DNA of 64,000 nt from Mongoliibacter ruber (lineage in GTDB: Bacteria; Bacteroidota; Bacteroidia; Cytophagales; Cyclobacteriaceae): assembly GCF_003003005.1 (NCBI RefSeq), contig NZ_PVTR01000006.1, positions 62,001 through 126,000 on the forward strand, given 5' to 3'. Positions 1 through 9,735 of this stretch are shown piece after piece (position 1 is the first letter of the stretch; every line of letters begins with the position of its first letter). A model generated the notes under the pieces. That model was not told the origin of the DNA and ran no database searches. It saw nothing but the letters and a program-made list of their open reading frames with translations. The translations under genes were made by a program, and so were the position numbers.

Positions 1-1
1 A

Positions 2-244
2 GACAGGCGTTCACCTTTGGATGTTTTCCTGATTCTCAATGAGGAATTGGAAATTGAAAGTGGTACGCTCAAGGATTACATTAAGAAATTCTTCCGGCTT
101 TGGTCCAGAAATCAGTGGAAACGTGAGCGCTTGGCTCCTTCATTTCACCTCGATGAATTCAATGTGGACCCCAAGACATGGTATAGGTTCCCTATTCTTT
201 CAGGAGGATACGAAGAAGAGTTAAAAGAATTGGATAATTATTAA
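2..244 (+). CDS. nadE: NAD+ synthase, glutamine-dependent, 3' end only
   Basis: The gene enters from the left edge, so only the last 80 codons are present. The tail with RNQWKRERLAPSFHLDEFNV followed by a WYRFPILSGG segment is the characteristic C-terminus of the large glutamine-dependent NAD+ synthases, which make NAD+ from deamido-NAD+, ATP and glutamine in the cytosol. The frame is open to the first base, so the TTG at 17 is not the start. The catalytic glutaminase and ATP-pyrophosphatase domains lie outside the window, so the call rests on the tail alone. Confidence 0.8.
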   Translation, partial: DRRSPLDVFLILNEELEIESGTLKDYIKKFFRLWSRNQWKRERLAPSFHLDEFNVDPKTWYRFPILSGGYEEELKELDNY

Positions 245-286
245 AATAAGGTAATTTCACAACCTTGCATACAAAAATCAAATAGC

Positions 287-1411
287 ATGTTGAGCATAGA
301 AAGCGTCTTGAATTATATCGTCTGGAGTCCAAACCCTTCAGTTTTCTCAGGCTTTGAAAGATTGAGATGGTACAGTTTACTTTTTGCTTTGGGCTTTATC
401 ATTTCCCAGCAAATCATGATTTATATCTACAACAAAGAAGGTCATGATCCTAGGCTGGTAGACAAACTCACCATTTACATGGTACTTTCAACCATAATTG
501 GTGCAAGGTTGGGACATGTTCTTTTCTATGAACCCGAAAAATACCTCAGCAATCCGATTGACATCCTAAAAGTATGGGAAGGTGGATTGGCCAGCCATGG
601 TGCAGCTATTGCCATATTGATCGCCTTATATATGTATGCGAGAAAAGTCCCTGCTCAAAGTTACCTTTGGGTAGTAGATCGTATCGTAATCGTGGTGGCC
701 ATGACAGGTGCCTTGATTAGAATAGGTAATTTGATGAATTCTGAAATAGGAGGAAAACCTACTGATACGGACAGCGGATTTGTATTTGCACGTGATGCTG
801 AGGAAATCCTGGAAACCTTAAGGATCCCGGTTTTAGAGGTCAACGCATACAAGCCCGACAACAGAGACAGCGAGTTGAAAGGAAGTGGTATAGTGCCCGT
901 GAATTTTGACATTAAGGTAGAAAAAGGCGCTTACGAAGAGGCAGATCTCAAAAGAACACTGGAAACAGACGTGAAATACGTTTTGACAAGGTTTAGGAGT
1001 TCTCAAAAATACCTTGCAGAAAACCCTGACACTCCGCTCAATTACCAGTTTCAGGATAAGGGAGACCATTATTTGGTTACCGTTTTCACCTCGGGAATAT
1101 CCAGACACCCTACTCAGATTTATGAAGCGATTTCTTATTTCATTATCTTTTTGATATTATATGGGATATGGCACCGTTATCAGTCAAGAATTCCAGACGG
1201 GCTTTTCTTGGGTCTATTCCTAATCAGTGTATTTGGTATGCGATTCGTTTGGGAATTTCTCAAAGAAAATCAGGTGGAATTTGAAGAAGGCTTACAACTG
1301 AATATGGGACAAACCCTTAGTATCCCATTGGTAATAGGAGGGATAATCCTTGTTGTTTTGGCAATGAAAAAAGGATTTAAGCCTGAAAGTACTCAAGGAA
1401 CAGGATCGTGA
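287..1411 (+). CDS. lgt: Prolipoprotein diacylglyceryl transferase with long insert
   Basis: Inner-membrane enzyme that transfers diacylglyceryl from phosphatidylglycerol to the lipobox cysteine of prolipoproteins. Visible family motifs are GARLGH (residues 72-77), ASHGA (102-106), RIGN (145-148) and RHPTQIYE (273-280), among about seven hydrophobic segments. At 374 residues it is longer than the roughly 260-300 of most Lgt proteins; the excess is a hydrophilic block at about 171-268, between the RIGN signature and RHPTQ. It follows nadE by 42 bases. Its 3' end overlaps the convergent yidD gene by 19 bases. Many lipoprotein genes in this window depend on this enzyme. Confidence 0.95.
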   Translation: MLSIESVLNYIVWSPNPSVFSGFERLRWYSLLFALGFIISQQIMIYIYNKEGHDPRLVDKLTIYMVLSTIIGARLGHVLFYEPEKYLSNPIDILKVWEGGLASHGAAIAILIALYMYARKVPAQSYLWVVDRIVIVVAMTGALIRIGNLMNSEIGGKPTDTDSGFVFARDAEEILETLRIPVLEVNAYKPDNRDSELKGSGIVPVNFDIKVEKGAYEEADLKRTLETDVKYVLTRFRSSQKYLAENPDTPLNYQFQDKGDHYLVTVFTSGISRHPTQIYEAISYFIIFLILYGIWHRYQSRIPDGLFLGLFLISVFGMRFVWEFLKENQVEFEEGLQLNMGQTLSIPLVIGGIILVVLAMKKGFKPESTQGTGS

Positions 1412-1620
1412 CCATGACCTCCCCAAGGGTGGCAACTTGAAATCCGCTTGATTCCCAACCAGCCACCTTTGATCACTCCATGTTTAAGAATGGCTTCCTT
1501 CGTATATTGACTACAGGTAGGCGAATACCTACATGCTGATGGAAACAAAGGAGAAATCAAGTATTGGTAAACCAATACCGGGAAAATGGCGATTTTTCTG
1601 ATGATGACTTTCAATTTCAA
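1393..1620 (-). CDS. yidD: Membrane protein insertion efficiency factor YidD
   Basis: A 75-residue protein with the YidD/Haemolytic family pattern: a hydrophobic N-terminal segment, then the [13 protein letters not shown] motif with its cysteines and a [14 protein letters not shown] segment. The family is thought to assist YidC-dependent insertion of membrane proteins. It is convergent with lgt and shares 19 bases with its end, so its last residues (GHGHDPVP) are read from the strand opposite the lgt stop region. It is not next to rnpA or yidC here, unlike the common arrangement. Confidence 0.93.
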   Translation of the reverse strand: MKLKVIIRKIAIFPVLVYQYLISPLFPSACRYSPTCSQYTKEAILKHGVIKGGWLGIKRISSCHPWGGHGHDPVP

Positions 1621-1682
1621 ATATTTAAAAATATAAAAGAATCAGCTCAATATAAGTTCCCTAAAAACTACATCCAATTGCT

Positions 1683-3128
1683 GTGATGAAATCTTTACCC
1701 ATATTAATTGTCTTACTTCTGTTGTCTTTGATAACGGTGAGCAATGTATATGGGCAAGAAAATGAGACCGTAACTGATATTTTGTCCCAAAACCCAGATA
1801 GGGTTGTAATCAACAATATTTTTATCATTGGGAATAAAAAAACCAAGAAAAATATCATCCTGAGAGAAATTGACCTTCAGACGGGAATGTATTACGAATG
1901 GGAAGAATTGATTTCTTTGATCCAAGAGGATCAGAAAAAAGTATATAACCTCCAGCTTTTTAACAAAGTAGAAATCACCCCATTGATTACGGGTTCTGAC
2001 CAAATAGAGCTATTAGTGTCCGTAACGGAAAGATGGTACATCATACCCAATGTAATCCTCAATCTGGCAGATAGAAACCTTGCCGAATGGTGGACCAACC
2101 AAAACAGATCTCTCTCCAGGGTCAATTATGGTGGTCGTCTAGTTCACAATAATGTTGGGGGTAGGAATGAAAAGCTCCGTATAGGTGGTCAAATGGGCTT
2201 CATCAGGACTTTTGAAGTTTTGTATAACAAACCATACATTGACAAAAAGCAAAAGCATGGTTTGGCCGTACAAGCCACCTATTTTACCCAAAGAAATCTT
2301 CAGGTGCGCTCCTCAGACAATCGGCAGGTCTTTTACAGCAGTGAAGACGAATCTGTCCTTAGAAGAAATCGATCAGCTTACTTGCGCTACACGTACCGCG
2401 GAAGTTTTTACAACTTTCACTATGTCACTGCTGGGTACAACAGTACTTGGATAGATGATGAAGTCTTTACCCAAAATCCTGATTTTTTCCTCCACGGTTC
2501 TAACTCCCTCCAGTATTTTGTGCTCGGATACAATTACAGACATGATAAACGGGACAATATCCTCTATGCCACCCAGGGTCAGGTCCTTAACTTGTCTTTG
2601 ATGAGGTATGGGCTTTTTGGCGGTGATGATGTACAGGATTGGGAATTCACCATGAATGCCAACAAGTACACAAAAATCAATGAAAAGCTCCATGTAGTCA
2701 GTGGCCTTTCTTTCAATGCATTCCTTGGACAGCGGCAGCCATTCACTTTGGTAAGGGGGATTGGGTATAATCCCTATTTTATCAGAGGATATGAACTCAA
2801 TGTGGTAGAAGGGCAACAAACCATAGTGCATAAAAATAGCTTGAGATTTAAAATCCTTGACTTAGGCTACAATATCGGTGATTATGTACCCCTAGAAGAA
2901 TTCGCCTACTTCCCTATCAAACTATACCTCAGTGGGAACTTTGACCATGGCTATGTCACAGATAGAAACAATATTCCGGAAAACATGCGATTAACTAACC
3001 AATACCTATTCGGGTATGGACTTGGGCTGGATTTGGTAACATTATATGATATGGTATTTAGAATGGAATACTCCATCAATAGTCAAAATGATGGTGCTTT
3101 TTTCCTGAATATAAGGGCACCTTTTTAA
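1683..3128 (+). CDS. Omp85/D15-type outer membrane protein with POTRA domain
   Basis: A 481-residue protein with a cleavable signal peptide ending near YGQ (residue 25). Residues about 42-115 (VVINNIFIIGNKKTKKNIIL and on to the LLVSVTERW stretch) match a POTRA domain, and the rest is rich in alternating aromatic beta strands as in the surface antigen D15 barrel. It ends with NIRAPF, an aromatic C-terminal residue typical of outer-membrane barrels. One POTRA and this length fit a small BamA/TamA-like paralogue rather than BamA itself (several POTRAs). Role in export or assembly is inferred from family; substrate unknown. Confidence 0.8.
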   Translation: MMKSLPILIVLLLLSLITVSNVYGQENETVTDILSQNPDRVVINNIFIIGNKKTKKNIILREIDLQTGMYYEWEELISLIQEDQKKVYNLQLFNKVEITPLITGSDQIELLVSVTERWYIIPNVILNLADRNLAEWWTNQNRSLSRVNYGGRLVHNNVGGRNEKLRIGGQMGFIRTFEVLYNKPYIDKKQKHGLAVQATYFTQRNLQVRSSDNRQVFYSSEDESVLRRNRSAYLRYTYRGSFYNFHYVTAGYNSTWIDDEVFTQNPDFFLHGSNSLQYFVLGYNYRHDKRDNILYATQGQVLNLSLMRYGLFGGDDVQDWEFTMNANKYTKINEKLHVVSGLSFNAFLGQRQPFTLVRGIGYNPYFIRGYELNVVEGQQTIVHKNSLRFKILDLGYNIGDYVPLEEFAYFPIKLYLSGNFDHGYVTDRNNIPENMRLTNQYLFGYGLGLDLVTLYDMVFRMEYSINSQNDGAFFLNIRAPF

Positions 3129-3217
3129 GAATTTACGAAATGCGATTTACCCGAGGTCTAATAGGTTAACAAATCTATCCTGCCTTTATTGAAATCAAAT
3201 GAAACTCCAAGTTTTCC

Positions 3218-3940
3218 TCAATACAAACTCAGAATCGTCTCACTATAAGATGCTGGTTGAAGGTTGATGATACCCTCAGGCTCTGACATCATTTCCTGAT
3301 AACTCAATTTATCTACCCTCTCAAATAAATCCTCATCAACTTCAAACTTTCGAGAATCAGGCTCAGCTTTGAAACGGACATACCCCAGACCATAATCGGT
3401 ATTGATAACCCCTACATCCAATAAGTCAGGGTATTTTTCCAAAAGGTATGCAATGGTCTTCCACACATCGCCACACCATTCCCCGGTCCATCCTTCTAAC
3501 TCACCCTGTTGTTCTTCTGTGGGAAAAACATCTGCAAAGACAGAAGCCGCTTCATGGGGTGGATAGCAGTCGTGAAGGATAATGATGCCATCAATATTGA
3601 GGTAAACCAAGGTATTGAGCACATCATTTAAAGAAGCCCTGAAATTATGCAAGCCATCGACAAGGACCACATCCAGTTGATCTAAATTTTGTAAGTAGTC
3701 TTGTTGGGTCTCAAAAAATACATCGCTCTCAAGACGAAAATAATTAGCCTTGAAGTTGGCAGGCCATTTAAAGAGCCATTTTAACCTTCTTCCAATAGCA
3801 ATTTTAAAAACCGGATCCACTGCAATCTTATTTTTTGCACGTATCGGCAAAAAAGATTTGCCTTTCTGGCAGCCAATTTCAAGGTAGTTTTCAAAATCTG
3901 TTTTGTGGAAAATATTTTGTATCAATTCAACTCTATCCAT
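3218..3940 (-). CDS. Class I SAM-dependent methyltransferase
   Basis: A 240-residue cytosolic protein. The N-terminal YLEIGCQKGKSF (about 19-30) is motif I of a Rossmann-fold methyltransferase; VVLVDGLHNF (about 90-99) and IDGIIILHDCYPP (about 115-127) fit the acidic and post motifs of the Methyltransf_24 type, seen in enzymes that modify sugars or small hydroxylated molecules. The gene stands alone on the minus strand between two plus-strand genes. The substrate cannot be told. Confidence 0.75.
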   Translation of the reverse strand: MDRVELIQNIFHKTDFENYLEIGCQKGKSFLPIRAKNKIAVDPVFKIAIGRRLKWLFKWPANFKANYFRLESDVFFETQQDYLQNLDQLDVVLVDGLHNFRASLNDVLNTLVYLNIDGIIILHDCYPPHEAASVFADVFPTEEQQGELEGWTGEWCGDVWKTIAYLLEKYPDLLDVGVINTDYGLGYVRFKAEPDSRKFEVDEDLFERVDKLSYQEMMSEPEGIINLQPASYSETILSLY

Positions 3941-4001
3941 CCCTTGCTTATGTTTTAAAATCTTGAAGAATCTTTAAAATAGGCAAAAATGAAAGGAACA
4001 T

Positions 4002-4009
4002 TAAATTTG
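4002..4009 (+). promoter_or_regulatory. Possible -7 box (TAAATTTG)
   Basis: TAAATTTG matches the Bacteroidota housekeeping -7 consensus TAnnTTTG. It lies about 220 bases upstream of the PorV-like gene and no clear -33 TTTG is seen at the right distance. The rest of this 290-base spacer shows no gene or repeat. Confidence 0.3.
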
Positions 4010-4232
4010 AACGGACCTTTCTTGACTAAAAATTCTTATAGTCCAAACCAATCAACCATGGATCCAAACGCTGCAAGTTGACATGGTTTTTTAACGAATT
4101 CAAATGAATAAAGAGCTCATCGGATCTTGACACCGAAATTAAACGGATAATATCAGCCGTTCTCTTTTATCTGGAAATCAGCTTTTTTAAATTTAATCTA
4201 TAGGCTTTTTGTTGAATCATTTTTTATATGAG

Positions 4233-5060
4233 ATGGGAAGACTAATCCTAATATACCTTTTATGCGCAGCCTTGGTGAATGCGGAGGCTTCTGCTCAATC
4301 CGGTCTGGAAACACTACCAAAAGGTGCGCGAAGCATGGGGATGGCAAATGCACACGTGACCGTAGAAGATGCATGGAGTATTTTCAACAATATAGGTGCA
4401 CTTACAGGAATCGAGCAATCTCAGGCTTTTTTTGCATATGACCACAGGGGCAATCTAAGTGAATTGACCACCTTGGCTGCAGGCGCTGTATTCAAGTCGG
4501 AGTTATTTTCATACGGACTTTCTGTATCAACTTACGGTGAGGAATTCTTTTCTCAAAGCCAAATCGGACTGGGAATAGCTCAGAAACTGGGAATTGCAAG
4601 TATAGGGGTAAAAGCCAACTACTTCCAGACCAGCATCGAAGGCTTTGGCACTGGAAGGTCTGCAGTTTTAGAATTTGGAGGATTGGCAGAATTGACGCCA
4701 GAGTTATTTTTCGGCGCTCACATATACAACCTCACAGGATCAAGGTTTGGCAAAAACTCCATTGATCAATTGCCAACTGTAATCAAGTCAGGAATCTCTT
4801 ACCGACCGTCTGAAAATGTAATGGTCAACCTTGAGGCAGAAAAAGACATCTTGCTCCCCCCTACCCTGAAAGTCGGATTGGAGTATAGTCTACACCAAAA
4901 AGTATGGGCAAGGGCAGGCATCAACAATCAGCCCAACAGGCTTTGTTTTGGAATCGGTTTCCGCGCAAAATCCTTCCATCTCGATTTTGCAGTCAATCAA
5001 AACCTCTATTTGGGAAGCACCCAGCATTTTTCTTTCAACTACCTCTTTTCTCAAAAATGA
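4233..5060 (+). CDS. PorV/PorQ-like outer membrane protein
   Basis: The ATG at 4233 gives 275 residues beginning MGRLILIYLLCAALVNAEA, a good signal peptide cut near SAQ; an upstream in-frame TTG at 4209 would put charged and aromatic residues before it and is less likely. After cleavage, the GARSMGMANAHVTVEDAWS segment with FNNIGAL is typical of the PorV/PorQ/UPF0164-like barrel family, some members of which shuttle type IX secretion cargo. Short beta strands continue to the end (FSFNYLFSQK). Translation is coupled to the next gene by an ATGA overlap. Whether it serves type IX secretion is not shown. Confidence 0.7.
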   Translation: MGRLILIYLLCAALVNAEASAQSGLETLPKGARSMGMANAHVTVEDAWSIFNNIGALTGIEQSQAFFAYDHRGNLSELTTLAAGAVFKSELFSYGLSVSTYGEEFFSQSQIGLGIAQKLGIASIGVKANYFQTSIEGFGTGRSAVLEFGGLAELTPELFFGAHIYNLTGSRFGKNSIDQLPTVIKSGISYRPSENVMVNLEAEKDILLPPTLKVGLEYSLHQKVWARAGINNQPNRLCFGIGFRAKSFHLDFAVNQNLYLGSTQHFSFNYLFSQK

Positions 5061-7156
5061 AAAAATGCTGCAGCCTCATTTTCTTGTTCTTTTTATCTTC
5101 CAATGTATTGATCGGCCAAACCTATAGAAAAGGTGAAATCAATATTGAAATGCTGGTAGAAGACCTCTTTGGTATGCAACGGGATGACCAAGACTATGAA
5201 GACCTGTATGAAAACATTCTCCAACTATTTCTCAACCCTATCAATCTCAACCGGACCAGTCCTGAAGAACTTAAATCCATCTTTATCCTCAGTCCTTCCC
5301 AAATCAATAGTTTTTTTGAATATCAAAGTGATGTTGGAAAGTTGATATCCCTTTATGAATTACAGTCCATCCCTCATTTTGACTTAGAAACAATTTACAA
5401 AATACTTCCTTTTGTGGTCTTAGACGCTTCAGGAAAAAAGCAAGGACCATTACTGGATAGGATAGCGAATTCAAAAGATGCCTATTTTATCATGAGGCAA
5501 AACAGGATATGGGAAACCCGGCGAGGCTTTACCACTCCTGACACTTTAAACAATGGAAGGCTCACCAGCCGGTATATGGGTGATCCAAATAACCTGTATG
5601 CCAGATTTAGGATACAACACAGCAAAGATTTCAGTCTTGGTTTTACATTAGACAAGGATCCTGGGGAGCAGTTTATATGGGATCCAGAAACCAGAAGGTA
5701 TGGTTTCAATTTTTTCTCGTATCACTTTACCTTGTACAATCAAGGAAAATGGAAAGCGATCACTATCGGAGATTATCAAATGCAAACAGGGCAAGGCTTG
5801 GTGTTTGGTGCTGGATTCGCAGTGGGGAAAGGAGGAGAAACAATCACCACAATTAGGCGAAGTACCGTTGGGATTAGACCTTATACCGCGGCATTGGAAT
5901 TTGGTTTTTTCCGTGGTGCGGCAGCAAGTTATCAAGCCGGCCCCTTACAAATCACTTTAATGGCTTCCAATGCCCCGAGGGACGGGAACCTAAGCTTACG
6001 ACTCGATACCCTAGAGAGAGAAGAAGCATTTATCAGTTCTTTGCAAAGCTCAGGATTACACAGAACCCCAACAGAAATCGGCTACAGGAGACAAGTAAAG
6101 GAGCAGAATGCAGGAGCAAACCTCCACTTCCAAAGCAGGAGTAAAAATCTACAAATCGGAAGCAACAGCCTCTTTACTCGGTTTAGTCAGCCATTTGAAA
6201 GAAGGCCGCAAGTCTATAATCAGTTCGAGTTTTCGGGTCAGGAAAACCACATCCATAGCCTGTATTTCGCCTATAATTTCCAGAATTATTTCTTTTTTGG
6301 TGAAAGTGCCATTTCAAAAAGTGGTGGCAAAGGAAACGTGTTTGGAATGATGAGCAGCTTACACCCTAAACTTTCTCTTTCCTTACTTTGGAGAAGCTTT
6401 GATCGTGATTTTCACAGCTTTTATGGCAATGCATTTTCAGAAGGCAGCAGGCCTATCAACGAAAGAGGAATATACCTTGGTCTCAATTTCAAACCCAACC
6501 GAAAATACAACTGGTCATTCTACTACGACCAATTCAGTTTCCCCTGGCTCAAATTCCGAACCTACGCCCCTTCTCAGGGGTATGAGTGGCTTAGCAGAAT
6601 CACCTACAGTCCAAGCAGGAAAACGCTCCTTTTTGCACAAATCAGAGAAGAATTCAAAGCCAGAAATATAAGTGAATATCCAGTATTCCAATCTCCCTAT
6701 CTCCTAGACCAAGGGAAAAAGTGGAATTATGTCTTCAACTTGGACTACGGCCTTAATCCCAATTGGAGTATCAAATCCAGGGTAATGGGTTCATCTTTTC
6801 ATTTCAACAATAAGGTAACCCGAGGATTTGCGATTTCTCAAGACATCAACGCTGACTTCCAAAAATGGAGATTCAGCGGGAGACTAGCCCTTTTTGACAC
6901 GGATGATTTTGACAACCGGCAATTTTTGTATGAAAGAAATGTGCTTTGGCTATTTTCTATCCCCGCACTTAACGGACAAGGCCTCAGATATTACCTCCTT
7001 AGCCAATACAGGGTAAATCCAAAGTTGAGTTTTTGGGCCAGATTTTCCAGAACACAATTTACAGACCGCGACATTATAGGTACAGGACTACAGCAAATAC
7101 AAGGAAACCGCATCACGGAAACAGTTTTTCAGCTCCGATACCAATTCAACAGATAA
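5057..7156 (+). CDS. Helix-hairpin-helix N-terminus plus outer-membrane barrel-like protein
   Basis: The start is taken at 5057 (MKKCCSLIFLFFLSSNVLIG, signal peptide), where ATGA overlaps the stop of the PorV-like gene; a longer open frame upstream runs inside that gene and is not used. The 699-residue product has, at about 60-125, repeated helix-hairpin-helix elements (PINLNRTSPEEL, ISLYELQSIPHFD), normally DNA-binding in ComEA-like proteins. Residues from about 140 on are aromatic-rich beta strands ending in QLRYQFNR, suggesting an outer-membrane barrel. This combination recurs in Bacteroidota but has no firm function. Coupling suggests the two proteins act together. Confidence 0.7.
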   Translation: MKKCCSLIFLFFLSSNVLIGQTYRKGEINIEMLVEDLFGMQRDDQDYEDLYENILQLFLNPINLNRTSPEELKSIFILSPSQINSFFEYQSDVGKLISLYELQSIPHFDLETIYKILPFVVLDASGKKQGPLLDRIANSKDAYFIMRQNRIWETRRGFTTPDTLNNGRLTSRYMGDPNNLYARFRIQHSKDFSLGFTLDKDPGEQFIWDPETRRYGFNFFSYHFTLYNQGKWKAITIGDYQMQTGQGLVFGAGFAVGKGGETITTIRRSTVGIRPYTAALEFGFFRGAAASYQAGPLQITLMASNAPRDGNLSLRLDTLEREEAFISSLQSSGLHRTPTEIGYRRQVKEQNAGANLHFQSRSKNLQIGSNSLFTRFSQPFERRPQVYNQFEFSGQENHIHSLYFAYNFQNYFFFGESAISKSGGKGNVFGMMSSLHPKLSLSLLWRSFDRDFHSFYGNAFSEGSRPINERGIYLGLNFKPNRKYNWSFYYDQFSFPWLKFRTYAPSQGYEWLSRITYSPSRKTLLFAQIREEFKARNISEYPVFQSPYLLDQGKKWNYVFNLDYGLNPNWSIKSRVMGSSFHFNNKVTRGFAISQDINADFQKWRFSGRLALFDTDDFDNRQFLYERNVLWLFSIPALNGQGLRYYLLSQYRVNPKLSFWARFSRTQFTDRDIIGTGLQQIQGNRITETVFQLRYQFNR

Positions 7157-7221
7157 AATTCTACTATCGGTAAACTTCTACTTAAATGTTTTTGATAAAT
7201 TGGCAGTAAAACCACCTTAAC

Positions 7222-9666
7222 ATGAAAAAAACCTTTACGCTATTATTGACACTGATGATTTTGGTGTCTGTTCAACTTGCTGCCCAATCGGTAGACAGGT
7301 CAAAGCTCGATAAAAAAGAAGGATTTTTTACCTTCTACACAGATGAGGACAAGGGTAAAATTTACCTCGAAGTAGATAAACTAGATTATGAATTTCTATA
7401 TGTCAATTCCCTTCCAGCTGGAGTAGGCTCCAACGATTTGGGTTTGGACAAAGGGCAGTTGGGGAGAACCCGTGTCGTAGAATTCAGAAAAGCCGGAAAT
7501 AAAATATTTCTGGTGCACAAAAACTATGACTTCAGAGCCTCTTATACAGACAATCCTGATGAAGCCAAATCTGTGCAAGATGCCTTTGCAGAATCCGTCC
7601 TCTGGGGATTTGAAATCGCTGATGGAAAAGATGGGAATTACCTAGTAGATGCTACCGCTTTCTATCTTCAGGATGCGCACATGGTAGGGGAGAAATTAGG
7701 CAATGCCAAACAGGGCACTTACAAACCTGATGCGTCCAGAAGTGCTATTCACTATCCAATGACCAAGAATTTCCCTAAAAACTCAGAGGTTGAGGCTATT
7801 GTAACGGTAACAGGAACACCGAGTGGTTCCTATATTCGCTCCGTAACACCTTCCCCTGAAGCTGTATCAGTGAGGCAAAGACATTCGTTTATTGAGCTGC
7901 CCGATGATGGTTATCAGCCAAGAGAATTTGATCCAAGAGCTGGATATTTTCACATTTCATACATGGACTTCACCACGGCCATAGGTGAACCCATCGTCAA
8001 AAAATTCATCTCTAGACATAGATTGGAAAAGAAAGATCCTGATGCGGAAATTTCCGAACCAGTGAAACCCATTGTGTATTACCTGGATAGAGGAACACCA
8101 GAACCTGTTAGATCGGCCTTGCTAGAAGGCGGCAACTGGTGGGCAGATGCTTTTGAAGCCGCTGGTTTCAAAAATGCCTACCGTGTAGAATTGATGCCAG
8201 AGGGGGCAGACTTGATGGATGTAAGGTACAATGTCATCCAGTGGGTTCATCGTTCTACGAGGGGATGGTCTTATGGCTCATCTGTGAGAGACCCACGTAC
8301 AGGCGAGATCATCAAAGGTCATGTTTCACTTGGTTCATTGAGAGTAAGACAGGATTACTTGATTGCTCAGGGACTTTTACAACCATTTGAAGATGGAAAA
8401 CCAGCTGATCCCAAAATGCTGGAAATGGCTTTGGCCAGATTGAGACAGCTTTCAGCTCATGAAATTGGACATACCATAGGCTTGGCGCATGCTTATGCTT
8501 CTGCCCCTACCAATAGGGCTTCTGTCATGGATTACCCATACCCATTCATTACCATGGACGACTCAGGAAATCTGGATTTTTCCAACGCATATGATGACAA
8601 AATTGGCGAGTGGGATAAATGGGCTATCAAATATGGCTATGCTACTGTACCAGAAGGCAAGAATGAACAAGAATTCTTGAGTAAAATGCTCGAAGACACC
8701 TATGCTGCAGGCCATACCTTTATTTCAGATGTAGATGCTAGACATCCAAGTGGCAGTCACCCAAAAGCACATCTTTGGGCCAATGGAGACTCAGCACCGG
8801 AAGAGTTATTGAGAATGATGGAAATCAGAAAAAACCGATTGGAGACCTTTGGAAGAAATGTCATAGAAGATGGACAGCCCGAAGCTTTGATGGAGGAAGT
8901 ATTGGCACCACTCTACCTCATGCACCGCTACCAAATAGAGGCTACTTCAAAACTAATCGGAGGACTTGATTACACTTATAAGGTAAAGGGAGACAACCAG
9001 AGAACACAGTCCAGGTTGGATGCAAAAACACAAAACGAAGCACTTGAAGCTTTGATGACGGCCATTTCTCCACAGCAACTTAGCTTGCCTACGAGTATCA
9101 TTGACCTTATCCCTCCAAGACCTATGGGATATTCTAGAAACAGAGAAACTTTCCCTTCTAGAACAGGATTGAATTTCGATCCTTTAGCTCCTGCTGAAAA
9201 TGTAGTAGATATGACTTTGGGATTTTTGTTGGAAGCAGGTCGCGCCAACAGGCTTGCACAACAAGCAGCATTTGACAGCAGCCTGCCTTCTTTCAACAGC
9301 TATCTCAACAAGCTTTCCAATAGTCTAATCATCAAAGACATCCCAAACACCTATGAGGGTCAAGTAATGCTGATGAGTGAAAACAAACTAGTAGACCACC
9401 TGATCAAGCTTGCAAAAGATCCTGGAGCAAATTCTATCGTAAAAGCTGATACAAGGGCGAAACTGGAAAGTATAAAAATCCTGAAATCCGAAAGTGCTAA
9501 AAACAAAAGTACCTCAGCTGCCAATCATGGCGTCTATTTGGCTTCAAAAATTGAAGCCTTCTTGAACCTTCCCGAGGAATTATCAACCCCTGCCCCTATC
9601 TCTGTGCCTGACGGTGCACCAATAGGCACGGATGACATGTCCTGTGATTTTGAGTTCGATTTTTGA
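7222..9666 (+). CDS. Secreted zinc-dependent metalloprotease (DUF5117/DUF5118 type)
   Basis: An 814-residue exported protein with a signal peptide (MKKTFTLLLTLMILVSVQLA, cut near AAQ). The zincin motif HEIGHTIGLAH lies at 413-423: two histidines and the catalytic Glu of HExxH plus the third His of the extended HExxHxxGxxH motif, followed by the Met-turn-like SVMDYPYP. The order of DUF5118-like N-terminus, DUF5117-like middle and DUF4953-type metalloprotease core matches a family common in Bacteroidota. Likely a periplasmic or surface protease; substrates unknown. It is preceded by 65 bases after the HhH gene and followed by a strong palindrome. Confidence 0.9.
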   Translation: MKKTFTLLLTLMILVSVQLAAQSVDRSKLDKKEGFFTFYTDEDKGKIYLEVDKLDYEFLYVNSLPAGVGSNDLGLDKGQLGRTRVVEFRKAGNKIFLVHKNYDFRASYTDNPDEAKSVQDAFAESVLWGFEIADGKDGNYLVDATAFYLQDAHMVGEKLGNAKQGTYKPDASRSAIHYPMTKNFPKNSEVEAIVTVTGTPSGSYIRSVTPSPEAVSVRQRHSFIELPDDGYQPREFDPRAGYFHISYMDFTTAIGEPIVKKFISRHRLEKKDPDAEISEPVKPIVYYLDRGTPEPVRSALLEGGNWWADAFEAAGFKNAYRVELMPEGADLMDVRYNVIQWVHRSTRGWSYGSSVRDPRTGEIIKGHVSLGSLRVRQDYLIAQGLLQPFEDGKPADPKMLEMALARLRQLSAHEIGHTIGLAHAYASAPTNRASVMDYPYPFITMDDSGNLDFSNAYDDKIGEWDKWAIKYGYATVPEGKNEQEFLSKMLEDTYAAGHTFISDVDARHPSGSHPKAHLWANGDSAPEELLRMMEIRKNRLETFGRNVIEDGQPEALMEEVLAPLYLMHRYQIEATSKLIGGLDYTYKVKGDNQRTQSRLDAKTQNEALEALMTAISPQQLSLPTSIIDLIPPRPMGYSRNRETFPSRTGLNFDPLAPAENVVDMTLGFLLEAGRANRLAQQAAFDSSLPSFNSYLNKLSNSLIIKDIPNTYEGQVMLMSENKLVDHLIKLAKDPGANSIVKADTRAKLESIKILKSESAKNKSTSAANHGVYLASKIEAFLNLPEELSTPAPISVPDGAPIGTDDMSCDFEFDF

Positions 9667-9698
9667 AAAAATAAAAAAACATAAAGTATAAAAGCATG

Positions 9699-9735
9699 AT
9701 CCGATCTCTCGACGTAAACCTTCGAGAGATCGGAT
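9699..9735. repeat. Perfect 14-bp inverted repeat downstream of the metalloprotease gene
   Basis: ATCCGATCTCTCGA (9699-9712) is perfectly complementary to 9722-9735, with a 9-base loop. The stem could terminate transcription, but it is followed by TAAAAAAAC rather than a T-run on the plus strand, so it is an unusual terminator at best. It may stabilise the 3' end of the mRNA. Confidence 0.55.

Noticed and set aside
4209-4232. TTG start for the PorV-like gene
   Set aside because: The ATG at 4233 begins a clean signal peptide; the TTG adds polar and aromatic residues in front.
9699-9735. Intrinsic terminator for the metalloprotease gene
   Set aside because: Stem is perfect but no T-run follows on the plus strand, so I record it as an inverted repeat only.
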